From Maylandia zebra (lineage: Eukaryota > Chordata > Actinopteri > Cichliformes > Cichlidae), in the NCBI RefSeq assembly GCF_041146795.1, contig NC_135169.1:9394764-9458763 (forward strand): a stretch of DNA of 64,000 nt, read 5' to 3'. A model generated the notes under the pieces. It worked only from the letters and a program-made list of their open reading frames with translations, did no database searches and was not told the origin of the DNA. This document shows, piece after piece, positions 21,348 through 32,500 of the stretch (positions are counted from its first letter, which is position 1; every line of letters starts with the position of its first letter). A program made the translations under genes and the position numbers.

Positions 21348-21733
21348 TGTAAAGTGTAGAAGTAAATTTAAATCTAATTTGATATACAAAGAGGTGTTTA
21401 CAAAGGTTATAAAGCTAGTTATGTAGCTATTTGGTGGTTACGTGTTTTGATATTTACATGTTTACATGTTTGAATGTTTAGACATGCATGTTCAAACAAG
21501 TAATAAGTATGTGTTATATCTACCTGGTTGTTTTCCCTGTTTTGATCTGAGTATAAGATTTCCTGGCTTCTGAGAGGCCAGTGAAGTATTCATGAGGGCG
21601 GCACACAGGAAGTGTGGGTTGTTGTTGCGGTGTGCAAAAAGTAAAGAGGCTGCTAAAAAGTTATCCGTCTCCGTCTTGCTGTTCCTAATTATTCAGAGAG
21701 ATTCCCAACCATCTAGTGAACCCTCACGTTACA
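21348..21733 (+). repeat. 3' LTR of Ty3 element
   Basis: 386 bp, the same length as the 5' LTR and apparently identical to it. It is followed by the continuation of the L2 ATT tail. Confidence 0.93.
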
Positions 21734-21759
21734 TTATTATTACCAGGGGCTTCTGTTTA

Positions 21760-22310
21760 AGACTATGTTTGCTCCTCACTGTCATCAGCTGTCCTGTTTC
21801 GCCGGATGTTCGGGACAGTCTGTTGGGGGACAGCTAACAGGGCCTATGTTACCTTCGGCTGCACGGGCTACACAGGCCTGGCTATCAGGTTTTTAGGCCT
21901 GCAACACCGAGTCTCCGGTTCAGTGATCCTGGCCCCCAGAGCTACAAATATCCTACATGTCAGCTAAAAGCTAAGCTAAGCTAAATATAATTAACGATAA
22001 AGATAAAGTAAGATCAAGTGAGTAAACAGCAGGTTTGCGTTGGATGAAGCACGTGAGGATATGAAATAAGAAGTTCTCTATAAGTTTTTAATTAAATTGC
22101 AATGCAGGCAAGCTACACAAAAACACCACTGTGTGTTGTAACAGGAACAGGAAGGGACACTCTAACGCAGAGAGAGCCAACACCAAGTGAGAGCCCCAGT
22201 GTTACATGTGGTGTGACACCAACAGTCACAAACTGGGAACCACCATCTGCTCACTATGGCCCCGCCCCTCCACGAGCCTGGATCTGCTGCAGGTTTCTTC
22301 CTGTGTTTTT
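21760..22310 (-). repeat. second copy of LINE 5'/3' composite
   Basis: 21830-22200 is related to 11540-12060 (minus-strand ORF1/5' UTR sequence, frame destroyed). About 22255-22305 is related to plus-strand LINE 3' sequence at 12125-12175 (ATGGCCCCGCCCCTCC, GGTTTCTTCCTG). The order and opposite orientations are the same as in the first copy. Confidence 0.55.
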
Positions 22311-22893
22311 AGTCTGTTTTCTTTGGATCTTTACCTTAAAATATCATTTGGGTCAAAACCTTCGCACATCAACATCATTGTACGTTCTAGTAGTAATCAT
22401 AATAACATGTTCTGTCCAGGATAATTTACTGTGAAAGATTACAGCCTGGTCTCGTGGACCAACAAACACACGTTCAATAGAAACCTTTAAAACTAGATTC
22501 ACAGTGTAATTGGAACCAAATGTTTTATGAGGGTGAGACACTTTCAAAATATGTGTAATATCCATTTAACTACTGATTGCACCTGAGAATCTAAGACTAT
22601 ATTAACCCTTCCTCAGTGTTAGGTTATTAATCCTTTATTTATCCAGGTAAAAAGGCCATTGATATTGTCATGAAGTGGCTGTGAAGCAGGCAAGATTGGA
22701 CCCTATGCAGACTCGCAGACAGGACTTGAACTCAAAAACAGCCTTACTGCCCGAGTGCTGGAGATACTGCATACAGGAATGTAAACTAAACATACAGGGA
22801 AAAACAACAACGAGGGAGGCGAAGACATAAATACACAGGAGGGCAAACGAGGGACCAGAACATAGGAGGGAACACAGCTGAACATAATCTAAC
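22311..22893. other. non-coding; purine-rich unclassified repeat from about 22680
   Basis: 22311-22679 shows nothing recognisable. 22680-22893 is A/G-rich sequence in the style of a retroelement UTR, with words such as GCAGACTCGCAGACAGGAC. It could be the reverse-orientation relative of 8930-9347, but this was not aligned. Confidence 0.3.
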
Positions 22894-23071
22894 TCAGGGC
22901 CTGGAGGCCCGGTGTCCTGCAGGTTTTAGATCTCACGCTCTCTACACACCTGAATCAAATGATTAGTTCATTACCAGGCCTTTGGAGAACTTCAAGACAT
23001 GTTGATGGATCAAGGACACGTCTAAAACCTGCAGGACACCAGCCCTGGAGGCCTGGAGTTCAACACCTGTG
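22894..23071. mobile_element. hAT-type MITE, about 177 bp
   Basis: GTGTCCTGCAGGTTTTAGA near the left end is repeated inverted near the right end (complement about 23011-23032), with outer GGCCTGGAG motifs. ATCTAAC flanks both sides (22887-22893, 23072-23078), giving a 7-8 bp duplication. Confidence 0.78.
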
Positions 23072-23078
23072 ATCTAAC

Positions 23079-23419
23079 AAAGGAGACACAGGGAACAAAA
23101 GTCATCCATAACTCCTCGTCCATAACCATGCAAACTGATTAAACCATCAGATTCTAAAATGGTTTTTAACAATAAATTGTCATCAGTTACATCCATCAGT
23201 ACCACTCCAACCACATCTTAAACAGTCATCTGTCATTTGAGTTAAAGCTGTGTAATCCCATTAATCCCATTAATATTAATACCTTTAATACCAGAAGCAT
23301 GATTAATGTTCAGTCCCAAATGCAGAATCAACATGTTTCTCTCTATATTACTTTTGTAATAGCAACCAGGAGTTCCACTACCTGTACTTTTATTTGTATT
23401 ACAGGTACAGTTTGAGTGA
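23079..23419. other. non-coding, nothing recognised
   Basis: AT-rich with short ATTAAT repeats around 23250-23285. No frame or repeat identified. Confidence 0.4.
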
Positions 23420-23906
23420 TTGATATAAGATAAGATAAGATACATACACAGTATGTGATTATGGATATGGTTGGAAATATGCAGGACATAAACTATATAG
23501 CTTAACATAACTATTGTACCACTACTATTCCTATGTATAGACATGTACACACTAAATATACACATGTATACATATACAGACATGTATACCTGCACATGTC
23601 CGTACACATGAAGGTCCATTATGCATGAAGTGGTGACCGTGGATGTTCACAGTGTCCAGTGACTTATGACATCGTGATTGAGGAGTTATAGAGTCTAACT
23701 GCTGTTGGGATGAATGATCTGCCAAAGCGCTCCTTCCTGCAGCGAGGGTGTTTCAGTCTCTGACTAAAGGAGCTGCTCAGCCCACTCACAGACTCATGCA
23801 GTGGGTGATGTGGGTTGTTCATGATGGATGTCAGCTTTACTAACATCCTCCTCTCACCAACCACCTCCACAGACTCCAGGAAACATCCCAGCACGGAGCT
23901 AGACAT
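23420..23906 (-). pseudogene. LINE 3' fragment (RT C-terminus plus UTR)
   Basis: The minus frame 23664-23906 ends in a LINE RT C-terminal signature (CRKERFGRSFIPTAVRLYNSS), the same block as [15 protein letters not shown] in the LINE at 33270. Its 3' UTR continues down to a TATCTTATC-type repeat tail around 23426-23444. It is 5'-truncated. The RT active site is not present. Confidence 0.65.
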
Positions 23907-24065
23907 TAACAGAGTCCTGCAGGTATTTAAGGTTTATTGAAGAGCTAGACAGATGGTACGTGTAGTTTTAGAAATTCGAACAGAAAAGAAGGCAGTCAAA
24001 ATTATTGGATTTGTGAAGTTGAACTTAATAAACTGTTCGCAAACGACCAGGTTGTTTCGAAAGAA

Positions 24066-24287
24066 GAAAGTGTACTTTATTGATCCCCGTGGGGAAAATC
24101 CCTCTCTGCATTTAACCCATTCACTCAGTGAAGCAGTGGGCAGCCACTGGGTGCCCGGGGAGCAGTGTGTAGGGACGGTACCTTGCTCAGGGGTACCTCA
24201 GGGTAGCTGTTCAGGGGAATCGAACCCCTGATCTTCCGATCATGGGGCCACCACTCTACCTACTGAGCTATCCCTGCCCTTCGTTGA
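24066..24287 (-). repeat. tRNA-derived SINE
   Basis: On the minus strand the head has tRNA-like box A (TAGCTCAGTAGGTAGAGTGG) and box B (GGTTCGATTCC) spaced as in a tRNA, then a body and a tail ending ATCAATAAAGTACAC near 24066-24080. It is not a functional tRNA: the anticodon stem does not pair well and the unit carries a long body. Confidence 0.72.
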
Positions 24288-25182
24288 TAATGGCTCCATG
24301 AGTTATTCTGTGTTTGATCCAAGCTTCAGATACTGTAGCTGTCCTGATGTCGTGGAAATGGACCTTCCCTCCCCTAGTCGTCACTGTCCCCGTCTCCATG
24401 GAGATTGTTAAAATAGTTTTGTTTACTGAGTATCTTTGCATCATCGCTCGACTGCCAAACTTGTTTTGTGATCTGACTCTGTGAACAAATTGTGGCTCAC
24501 CTTTAATAACCCACTACAAGTAGCTGTTCATGTAACCTGTTTGACTACAGGATGTGTGGTTACCCTGTCAACTTCAGGTTTTGGGCCACACAGTCATGGT
24601 AACCATGGATATATCAAAGTGTTTGTTGTTTGTGAAGACGCAGTACTGCAGGGTTGTCAGCAGGTGGCAGTGTTGGTCACAGTGACATGTAGTTATTATG
24701 GGCCGTCTGGTTGTAATGCATGGCTGTGACCAGCAGAGGGCTCACGGCTCACCTCTGTCTATAACTCGTGCTCTTATATAACTGAGGCTCTTATGTAAAA
24801 CACATGAAACAGTCTCAGCACTGACAGAAAACTCACCCATCCTCCGGGAAGATGCTCGTCTCCATGACAACATCCTCAGGAACACATCACTGCACAGGTG
24901 ATGCAGTGATGTGTTCACTGCATCCAGGAGACCCCCCGCCCCCCCCAATGAAATACACATAAGTAGTTTTTTGTTGTTTAATTTCTTGCTTTTTTTTATT
25001 CGCTGTTTGAACACAAGGACATTTTCAGGCAGGAGAAATCAACCAGTTACAAGCAGGTAGCAGTAGATGACATCATACAGCGGGAACCTCTGATTGGCCA
25101 GGCCCTTTCTTTAAAGGAAGACAATTGGTGGACAGGAGTACAGGTAAGTGGGGGTGTTTCCCCGACGGAGCTGAGGACACTG

Positions 25183-25213
<31 letters not shown>

Positions 25214-26013
25214 TGTCATGCTCAGCCCCATGGTGGAAACAGAAACACACATACAAACAAATAAATAACAAACAAAAGCAAACATTAACGACTTCCTACC
25301 TCGTTAACTAACTAACCTAACTCACCCAGGTGAGCACTAATTGATTTTCTAACTAAGGAGCCAATCAGCTGCAGCCACACAAAAAGGAAAAGAAGAAACG
25401 AGGTGACATCATCACACTAAAGCTGCGGGAATGGAAACTAAAGCTAGCTTCCGATTGGCTGTGAGTTCAGCTGTTTCCGTGGCAACAAACGAGGAGACAT
25501 TTATCATGGCCGATAAGACAAACCAGTTAGTGAACTGGTTTGTGGTTTCTGGACTGGGAATGATGTAGAAGATGTGGTTCATTATCAGAGAATTGAGAAC
25601 TGACTCCAGACTGGCTGATTGATCAGTCACCTGACTATGAGGTCATTAATTACTGTGATTGGTCGATGTCAGAGTGTTTCTGTGTTCACATGTCTCATCT
25701 CTGACTTTAGTTAAAGAATGTCAGTGTAAACAAACACGTCGTAAACAAACAAATAAATAAACAATCAATAAAGTGTACATTAAGGGATCAATAATTCTCT
25801 CTTTGATTCATGCAGACTGATCCACCATGGAGGTGAACACTGGCCTGTCACCGGCCTCCAGTGGCAGTGACATCAGACTATGTGTGCGTGCGGATTGGTC
25901 GGTTTGAGGGTGGGTATGTCTGAGTTAAAGCTGCACCGAGGGGTCCTATCAGAGAAAGAAACTGTGTGTTTACAACTACCAGGGAATCCACTGAGAAACA
26001 GACACTTTAAACA
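24288..26013. other. intergenic, no gene; TG microsatellite at 25184-25213
   Basis: Nothing coding was recognised. A run of about 15 TG units lies at 25184-25213. The stretch lies 3' of atp1b2 (minus strand) and may include its transcript end. Confidence 0.5.
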
Positions 26014-26456
26014 GTCAGTGAACGCATCGCGATCATGGTCAGTGAATGCATCATGATTATGGTCAGTAAACGCATCATGACCCTGGTCAGTGAATGCATC
26101 ATGACCCTGGTCAGTGAACGCATCGTCATCATGGTCAGTGAATGCATCATGATTATGGTCAGTAAACGCATCATGACCCTGGTCAGTGAATGCATCATGA
26201 TTATGGTCAGTAAACGCATCATGACCCTGGTCAGTGAATGCATCATGACCCTGGTCAGTGAACGCATCGTCATCATGGTCAGTGAATGCATCATGATTAT
26301 GGTCAGTAAACGCATCATGACCCTGGTCAGTGAATGCATCATGACCCTGGTCAGTGAACGCATCGTCATCATCATGGTCACTGAATGCATCATGATTATG
26401 GTCAGTAAACGCATCATGACCCTGGTCAGTGAACGCATCGTCATCATGGTCAGTGA
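26014..26456. repeat. 24-bp minisatellite, about 18 units
   Basis: Units of 24 bp alternate between a few types (GTCAGTGAATGCATCATGAT.. and GTCAGTAAACGCATCATGAC..). One expanded 27-bp unit lies near 26360-26390. Because 24 is divisible by 3, long artefactual reading frames appear on both strands. It lies 134 bp downstream of the atp1b2 stop codon, probably in the 3' UTR or just beyond it. Confidence 0.92.
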
Positions 26457-26590
26457 ACACAACATGGAAATATAAAATACAGCTGGTCAGTGTGAGGCTG
26501 TGACAGGAAGTGGAAACATCTGGATGAGTGCAGCTTTCACGTGTTTGTGTGTGTTTGTGTGTGCGTGTGTGTCTGTGTCAGTGTGTGTGT

Positions 26591-29500
26591 CTATTTGTCG
26601 TTGATTCGGAGTTTGAAGGAGACGCGTCCGGCGAACTTGTCCCTGTCACTGCCGGCGGCGAGCGTGTTGGAGGTCACTTTACACTCCACGTTGATGTCTG
26701 TGTTCAGAGAGGCGTTCAGGAACTTCACGGCCACTAGAGGCTGAGTGTAGTTCACCTGAGACAGTAAACACATCGCATGTCAGTATTAGTACAGTACTCT
26801 GTGTGTACTGAACATGTACATGAGTGTGCACTGAGTGAATACTGAGCGAGTACCTGGGCCTTCTTGCCGTAGTACGGGTAGTACATGAGGTTGAAGGTCC
26901 CATTAGGAGGATAATAAGCCAGAGGTCCGATCTTGTCGCTGTCCTCCCTCTGCACACAAACACACTGATCAATACTTCTGATTGGTCGTCAATACGCTTC
27001 AATAACCTGTAACTGGAGGTTACTAACACGTAACTCTGCTGTGATTCTGTGATGGAGGCACTAAGGGACTCTATCATGATCTACTTCCTCGTCTGCTGGT
27101 CTTACCCACTCATTTTCACCCACTCTGTACCTCTGAGGATGGAGACGACACAGGTGAGATGAAGACAGGTTCACAGACAGACAGACAGGTTTACAGACAG
27201 ACAGGTTTACAGACCTTTGCTGCACAGGTGACATAAGGAGACTGTCTTTCCTTCCCCGGTAACATCCCGATCACCTGCAGCAGGTAGAAGAACAGCTCGT
27301 GAGAATGTCATTGGAGGGTTTGAGGTTAAAAGTCTCTTTTGATTGGCCGCTTTCTGAAACCTACAGACAGGAAGCACTTCCTCCTCTGGCAAAATCATTT
27401 TCATTGCAGTAACACTAGAGTGTAACTGGGCTTAACATGGGGGTCAGAGGTCATACCCGGTTCAGTTTGATGAGGATGCAGGGCTGTCCTTTGTCGTAAC
27501 CATAGAAACGATCCAAAACCCCCGAACACTCCTCCAACATCGTCCGATTGAACTGACAGGAACGTTTGGGATTGTTCCTCACCTGCAGAGAGAGCAGGTC
27601 AGACAGGTGTAGGTGAGGCAGACAGGTGTGGGTCAAACAGACAGGTGTAGGTCAGACAGGCGTACCTCTCCGCTGTCCTCTTGGATGAAGTACTCGTCAG
27701 GTGTGCATTCATCGTTGGTCTGAACCTGATAGCTGTCGTTGTACGCTGCAGACACACAGGTGCAGACACAGGTGTGACAGGTAATCGGGCAGGTAACCTT
27801 TCAGTTATATTGATAAGTGGTTAAAGAGGCGGGGCTCTTACGGGACAGGAAGGAGTTGAGATTGTGGATGAAGCCGTCCCAGCTCTCGGTGTCTGAGGTG
27901 GAGAAGGTGATCTCCAGCTGGTTTCCCTTTGGGCGAATCATCATCCCTGAAACAGGAAGCAGGTCAGCGCTAATCAATCACAGCTGAGCCTCATGAGCCT
28001 CTGTTGATAAACCGCGCCCCTCTCTGTTGTGGGTGTGTCCTCACCTGGAGTGGCCAGCCGGTCCTGCCAGGTGGGCTTGTAGTCGTCGAGTGTGAGCAGC
28101 AGGATATACATGGTGAAGGCGAACATGCCCGCCAGACACAGGTAGAAGATCAGGTAGAAGAGCAGGATCAGCCCTGTGGAGGGAGGTGATGGTTACTCAG
28201 AGCACAGCATGCCCCTCCCCCGTTCCCTCCTCTAATGTCATCTTTATAATCCTCTTGTGCTTAGCCCCTCCCCCACCCCTCGATTCATACTGAAGTAGGT
28301 CATCGGTGTGAGGGGGAGGGGGAGGTACTGTAATCTGCTCAGCCTCTGTTCCTCTTCATCCATCGTCTGATTCCAGCTGACCTCAGAGGGGCTCTGATGG
28401 TCACATGACAATATCTATGGCAGACTCAAGCTCGCCGCCATCATCCAACCACTAAGAGAAGACAGAGGTGAGAGAATCACACGCTCACTTCATTTCCTCA
28501 TCAGACGAAACGTCCTCATCCACACCTGGGAACACTTGCAGGTGACCCTGATGCTAGAGTGCAGGGCTCTAGAGTGCGACCAATTTAGTCGCAAATGCGA
28601 CCAAATTTTTCAGTGGTGCGACTAAAATAAACGTTTGGTTGCACCTGTGCGACCAACTGTTCGGGTAACAAAAAAAAGAATCTCTGCAACTCTCCGTGTG
28701 GTCAACAACAGACACACATTATGCCCCTATCGTGGACTAGACCAATCAGAGATAGTCAGGGGCGGGACCTCTCTGATTGGCCGTGGTCCAGTTGAAAGTG
28801 CAGGTGGAAGAGAGAGGTGAGTAGCTTGAATAAAGCGATATCGATTCATTAATGGATTCCACACAAAGACGTGAACACAGAGTGGACGCATCAGAATCAA
28901 CTTTGTCTTTCTCGGCTTTCTCACCCGACGGCCCGTAGACGGACACGCTGTCGGAGCTTAGCGGTTCTGATGCGTCCGGTCCGCGCTGTGATTACGTCTT
29001 TTTGTGCTGATTCTGAGCTGCAGAGGTTTTGTCTCTCCAACCAAAATCCACCGAGCCAGCAGCAAAAGAAGCAACAAACTGCGCTTCACATTTGATCAAT
29101 GTCGTCATGAATTCCCTCTGACTTTTGCTGTTTTGCTTCCACCATGATAAAAATCACACTTCCTGCACAGCTCTCTGTGTGTACTTCAGGAACAGTTTCC
29201 CGTCTCAAATCTGTTTTCAGCATCATTCATTCGCTTATTACCCACCAGTGTACCGTTGTTCACAGCGCTGTGGCTGCTGTCTTTTTCTTTTTTCACTTAA
29301 ATGACCTCGGCCAAGAAAGCCTAATTTCTGCTGTTCAATACTGAAGAAATGTAAACTTCTTAAAATTGTGCAAAATTGCAGAACATTGTAGAATATTTTT
29401 AAGGTTATCTGCTATAAAAAGCCAGACCAGGAAAATCTCCTTCATGTTTTTCTGTGTTTTATTCTCAGTTACTTTCACTCAAAGGCATCTGCTGTGATGT

Positions 29501-32500
29501 ATCACATCACATGTATCAGTACTGATAAATGATCAGAATTATAATATTTCTGACTGTCTGAGGCTAAGTTGAATCAAACCGGGACTTTGAAAACCGGAAT
29601 CGAATGGATTATAGAAATCAGTGATGATACCCAGCCCTAGTGAGCAGCCTAGGCCCGAGAGAGTGGATGTAGCTGTGGGTAATAAGAAAAGATGAAAAGA
29701 AGGATTGATAACTTTTTTGTTAAGGCCTGATCCGTCTGAAATTCATAGCCAGCTCTGACACAGTGCCATCAATCTTTGAATGCTGAAAAAGCAGCAGTGT
29801 ATCCAGGAAACACATTATATGCTGCAATAAATGCCCAAGTGTCCCCTCTCCCCACTGCCTTTCAGCAGCAGACCGCAGCAAACAGGTCGTCAGAGAAGGC
29901 GATGTGATGATTAAGTTTAACATTTTCTACAATATTGACAAAGCACTTTAAGCACAAGTTTGTTAGTTAATAATTTACAAATCAATATTGTCTGTATGGA
30001 CTTCAATTCCCCCCCCCTAAAAAGTGCAAATGTAAAACTGCGGTGTTAAGCGATGCGGTTGAAAAATTTCGGCGCACTGGTGCAACCCTGGCAAAAAGTT
30101 AGTCTAGAGCTCTGATATAGTGGCAGAGAACTGGTGGAGAACAAACAGGTCCTCACTGTCCTGTATGTCCCCCATCACTGATTTCATCACAGTAAATGTC
30201 TTTCTGAAAGTGCAGAGCTGAGTTTAAGGATATAATCTACCCACTGTTGTCATCGTCAACGCCCTGTACAGCTACCTGAATGCGACTCCAACAGAGGTTT
30301 TACCTGTTCACTGCGACAGCCAGTGGGCTAGCCTTGCTTTCCTGTCGCCTGTCTCTTTCAGGTGTCTAGTTGGTGGAGCTGACCCAGTTTCAGATGCAGC
30401 ACACCTTAGTAGGCCAGTCCCCAGTGTGTTATAAAGAAACTCTGACTGAACATCCAGGTCTCCTTCTTCGCTCCTTATGCTTCCCTGGGTGATCGAGAAC
30501 TTATCCTGACATGGTGCATTCAGCCATGGATGTCGCACCACTTAATCTGTTTTTAGGTTTCTTTACTTTGTTCCATTAAAATATCTTATAGCATATTAAG
30601 CCTTTGTGTGGTCTCTCTCTTCCTTGCCACATCCTTTGAGCCAGGTTGTGCAGTTATTTTGGTCTGATAAGCTTTCTAATGTTTCATTAAGAGCTCTGTA
30701 CTACCTTGTTAGATTTAAGGCAGTGCTGTCCGTGTTATATTTGTCTGGATAAATTGGTGACTTGTAGGGCTGGGCGATATATCGAGTTTTTTAAAAATAT
30801 CGATATATTTTCATACGAGATATAAGATGTGACAATATCGTTTATATCGATATAGTCTATGTTACGTTATAATTATACTTGTGGAGCCGCAGGTTTGCCT
30901 CTCTTTCGTCCACTTTTGTCTCTACGCAACGTTACTCGGCCTCGCCTCTCCTTCACTGAACACAACTCCGCCTCCCCCATAGCTTCACCTGCAGGCAATG
31001 ACAAGATGAAAGCGGAAAATCTCCGTTAGCGAGTTACCGCGGATCGCCCCGTGCGTGGGGCTGGACGGCGTCAACGTGTTAGCGAGCTAACCGCGCTAAC
31101 GAGCTAACCGCGCTAACGACATGCAGCCCGGAGGGGCTGCACGGCCTAAAATCCTTTCATTTTCTCAAAACTCGACAGTGCGCCTTATGTATGAATTCTG
31201 GTTGTTCTTACTGACCGCGAACCGATTTTATGTGGAACACAGCGCTCAGCAATCTGTCAAAAATGTTCTAATATGACTTTGCTAAGCTACGGAGCTGCAC
31301 CGCTTGATGGATTGTCAGAGGATTACGGCTACCGGGGAGGAGCCTCGCGGAGTGATACGTACTGTGTGTGTATAAGGACCACAAATGGCACCTGTTCAGA
31401 GACGTGGTGCAGCTGTGAAATCTGTCTCTTTGTTATTCTGCTCAGCGTCTATTAGTTTACATTTTGACTGCACAATTGTGAGTTTTTTGTTATGCACAAA
31501 AACAACATTGTTTTCTTTTATTTATGGACCATGATTATTTAATAAATGCTGATATTTTATTTTTGAGTAATTTCTTCATGTACATCTACGCTGTATGTAA
31601 ATAAAAGTGCCCGTGTGACATCTGGGACACAGTGCGACTAAGAACTCTCTTTTTGTTATTAACTTATGGCTTTAAAAAAAATATCGAGATATATATCTTA
31701 TATCGCCATCCAGCTAAAAAATATCGAGATATGAATTTTGGGTCATATCGCCCAGCCCTAGTGACTTGTAGACACAAGGTCAACTATGGTGTTCCACAGG
31801 GTTCAGTGCTAGGACCAATTCTGTTTACATTATACATGCTTTCCTTAGGCCAGGGGTCTCAAACTTGTGGCCTGCAGGTCACCTGCAGTCCATGTCATCC
31901 CCACTTGCGGCTCACATATTGACGTGAAGAAACATTTTTAAAATTATTCAAAAAATGATTTAATATGAGCAGAGTTTTACAGGCATAGCACTAAAGAATG
32001 TAGCCTCATGGGTAGGGATGGGTATCGTTTAGGTTTTATCCGATACCGGTGCCAAACCGGTACTTTTAAAACGGTGCCAGTGCTTAAACGGTGCTCAAAC
32101 CGGTGCTTAAAGAATGGAGAACACAAAATTGGTCCAAAAACCTCTCATGTTCAGCTGGTTTTTTGTAAAAAGATAACAATGTTAGCCTTTTCTGCAGCTA
32201 TAGGGCATATATGGTATCACTCTTGGCTGGAAGCTTAAACAATGGAAAACACACAAACTTTGTCCAAAAACCTCTCATGTTTAACTGTTTTCCACTTTTT
32301 CTTTGGTCATTTTAGCCTTTTTGTCCAGGGTGAAGGGAGTATCTGCCATCAAACAAGAAGACAGCCGCATGTAGCTCAACGTAAATTACACTCGAACAAC
32401 ATTAAGCTACTCACGCAGAGAAGAACGGCTGCTGCTGCCATCATCCTCATCATTTCTGCTACACTGGCAGGGCTAGGGGCCAGGACTCTCCTCTTCGGGT

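Larger units (their letters stand above)
15262..21733 (+). mobile_element. Ty3/gypsy LTR retrotransposon, 6472 bp
   Basis: The element is structurally complete: 5' LTR 15262-15647, primer-binding site from 15650, gag 15889-17102, pol to 21226, polypurine tract 21332-21347, 3' LTR 21348-21733. It is flanked by TTAT on both sides (15258-15261, 21734-21737), though the surrounding ATT repeat makes the exact duplication uncertain. The two 386-bp LTRs look identical by eye, which points to a very recent insertion. No envelope-like frame is present. Domain order PR-RT-RH-IN is the Ty3/gypsy order. Confidence 0.93.

Noticed and set aside
24225-24287. Possible tRNA gene (box A and box B on the minus strand)
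   Set aside because: Anticodon stem pairs poorly and a SINE body and tail follow, so it is a SINE head.
25873-26475. Long frames (195, 152 and 146 codons) across 26 kb on both strands
   Set aside because: They are produced by a 24-bp tandem repeat whose period is divisible by 3; no start context, splice sites or non-repeat coding sequence.
28310-28364. Alternative atp1b2 start ([14 protein letters not shown]) just upstream of exon 2
   Set aside because: Although a GTATGA donor gives the right phase, the peptide lacks the conserved WNPRTH..GRT motif that is present at 38577-38682 with correct phase.
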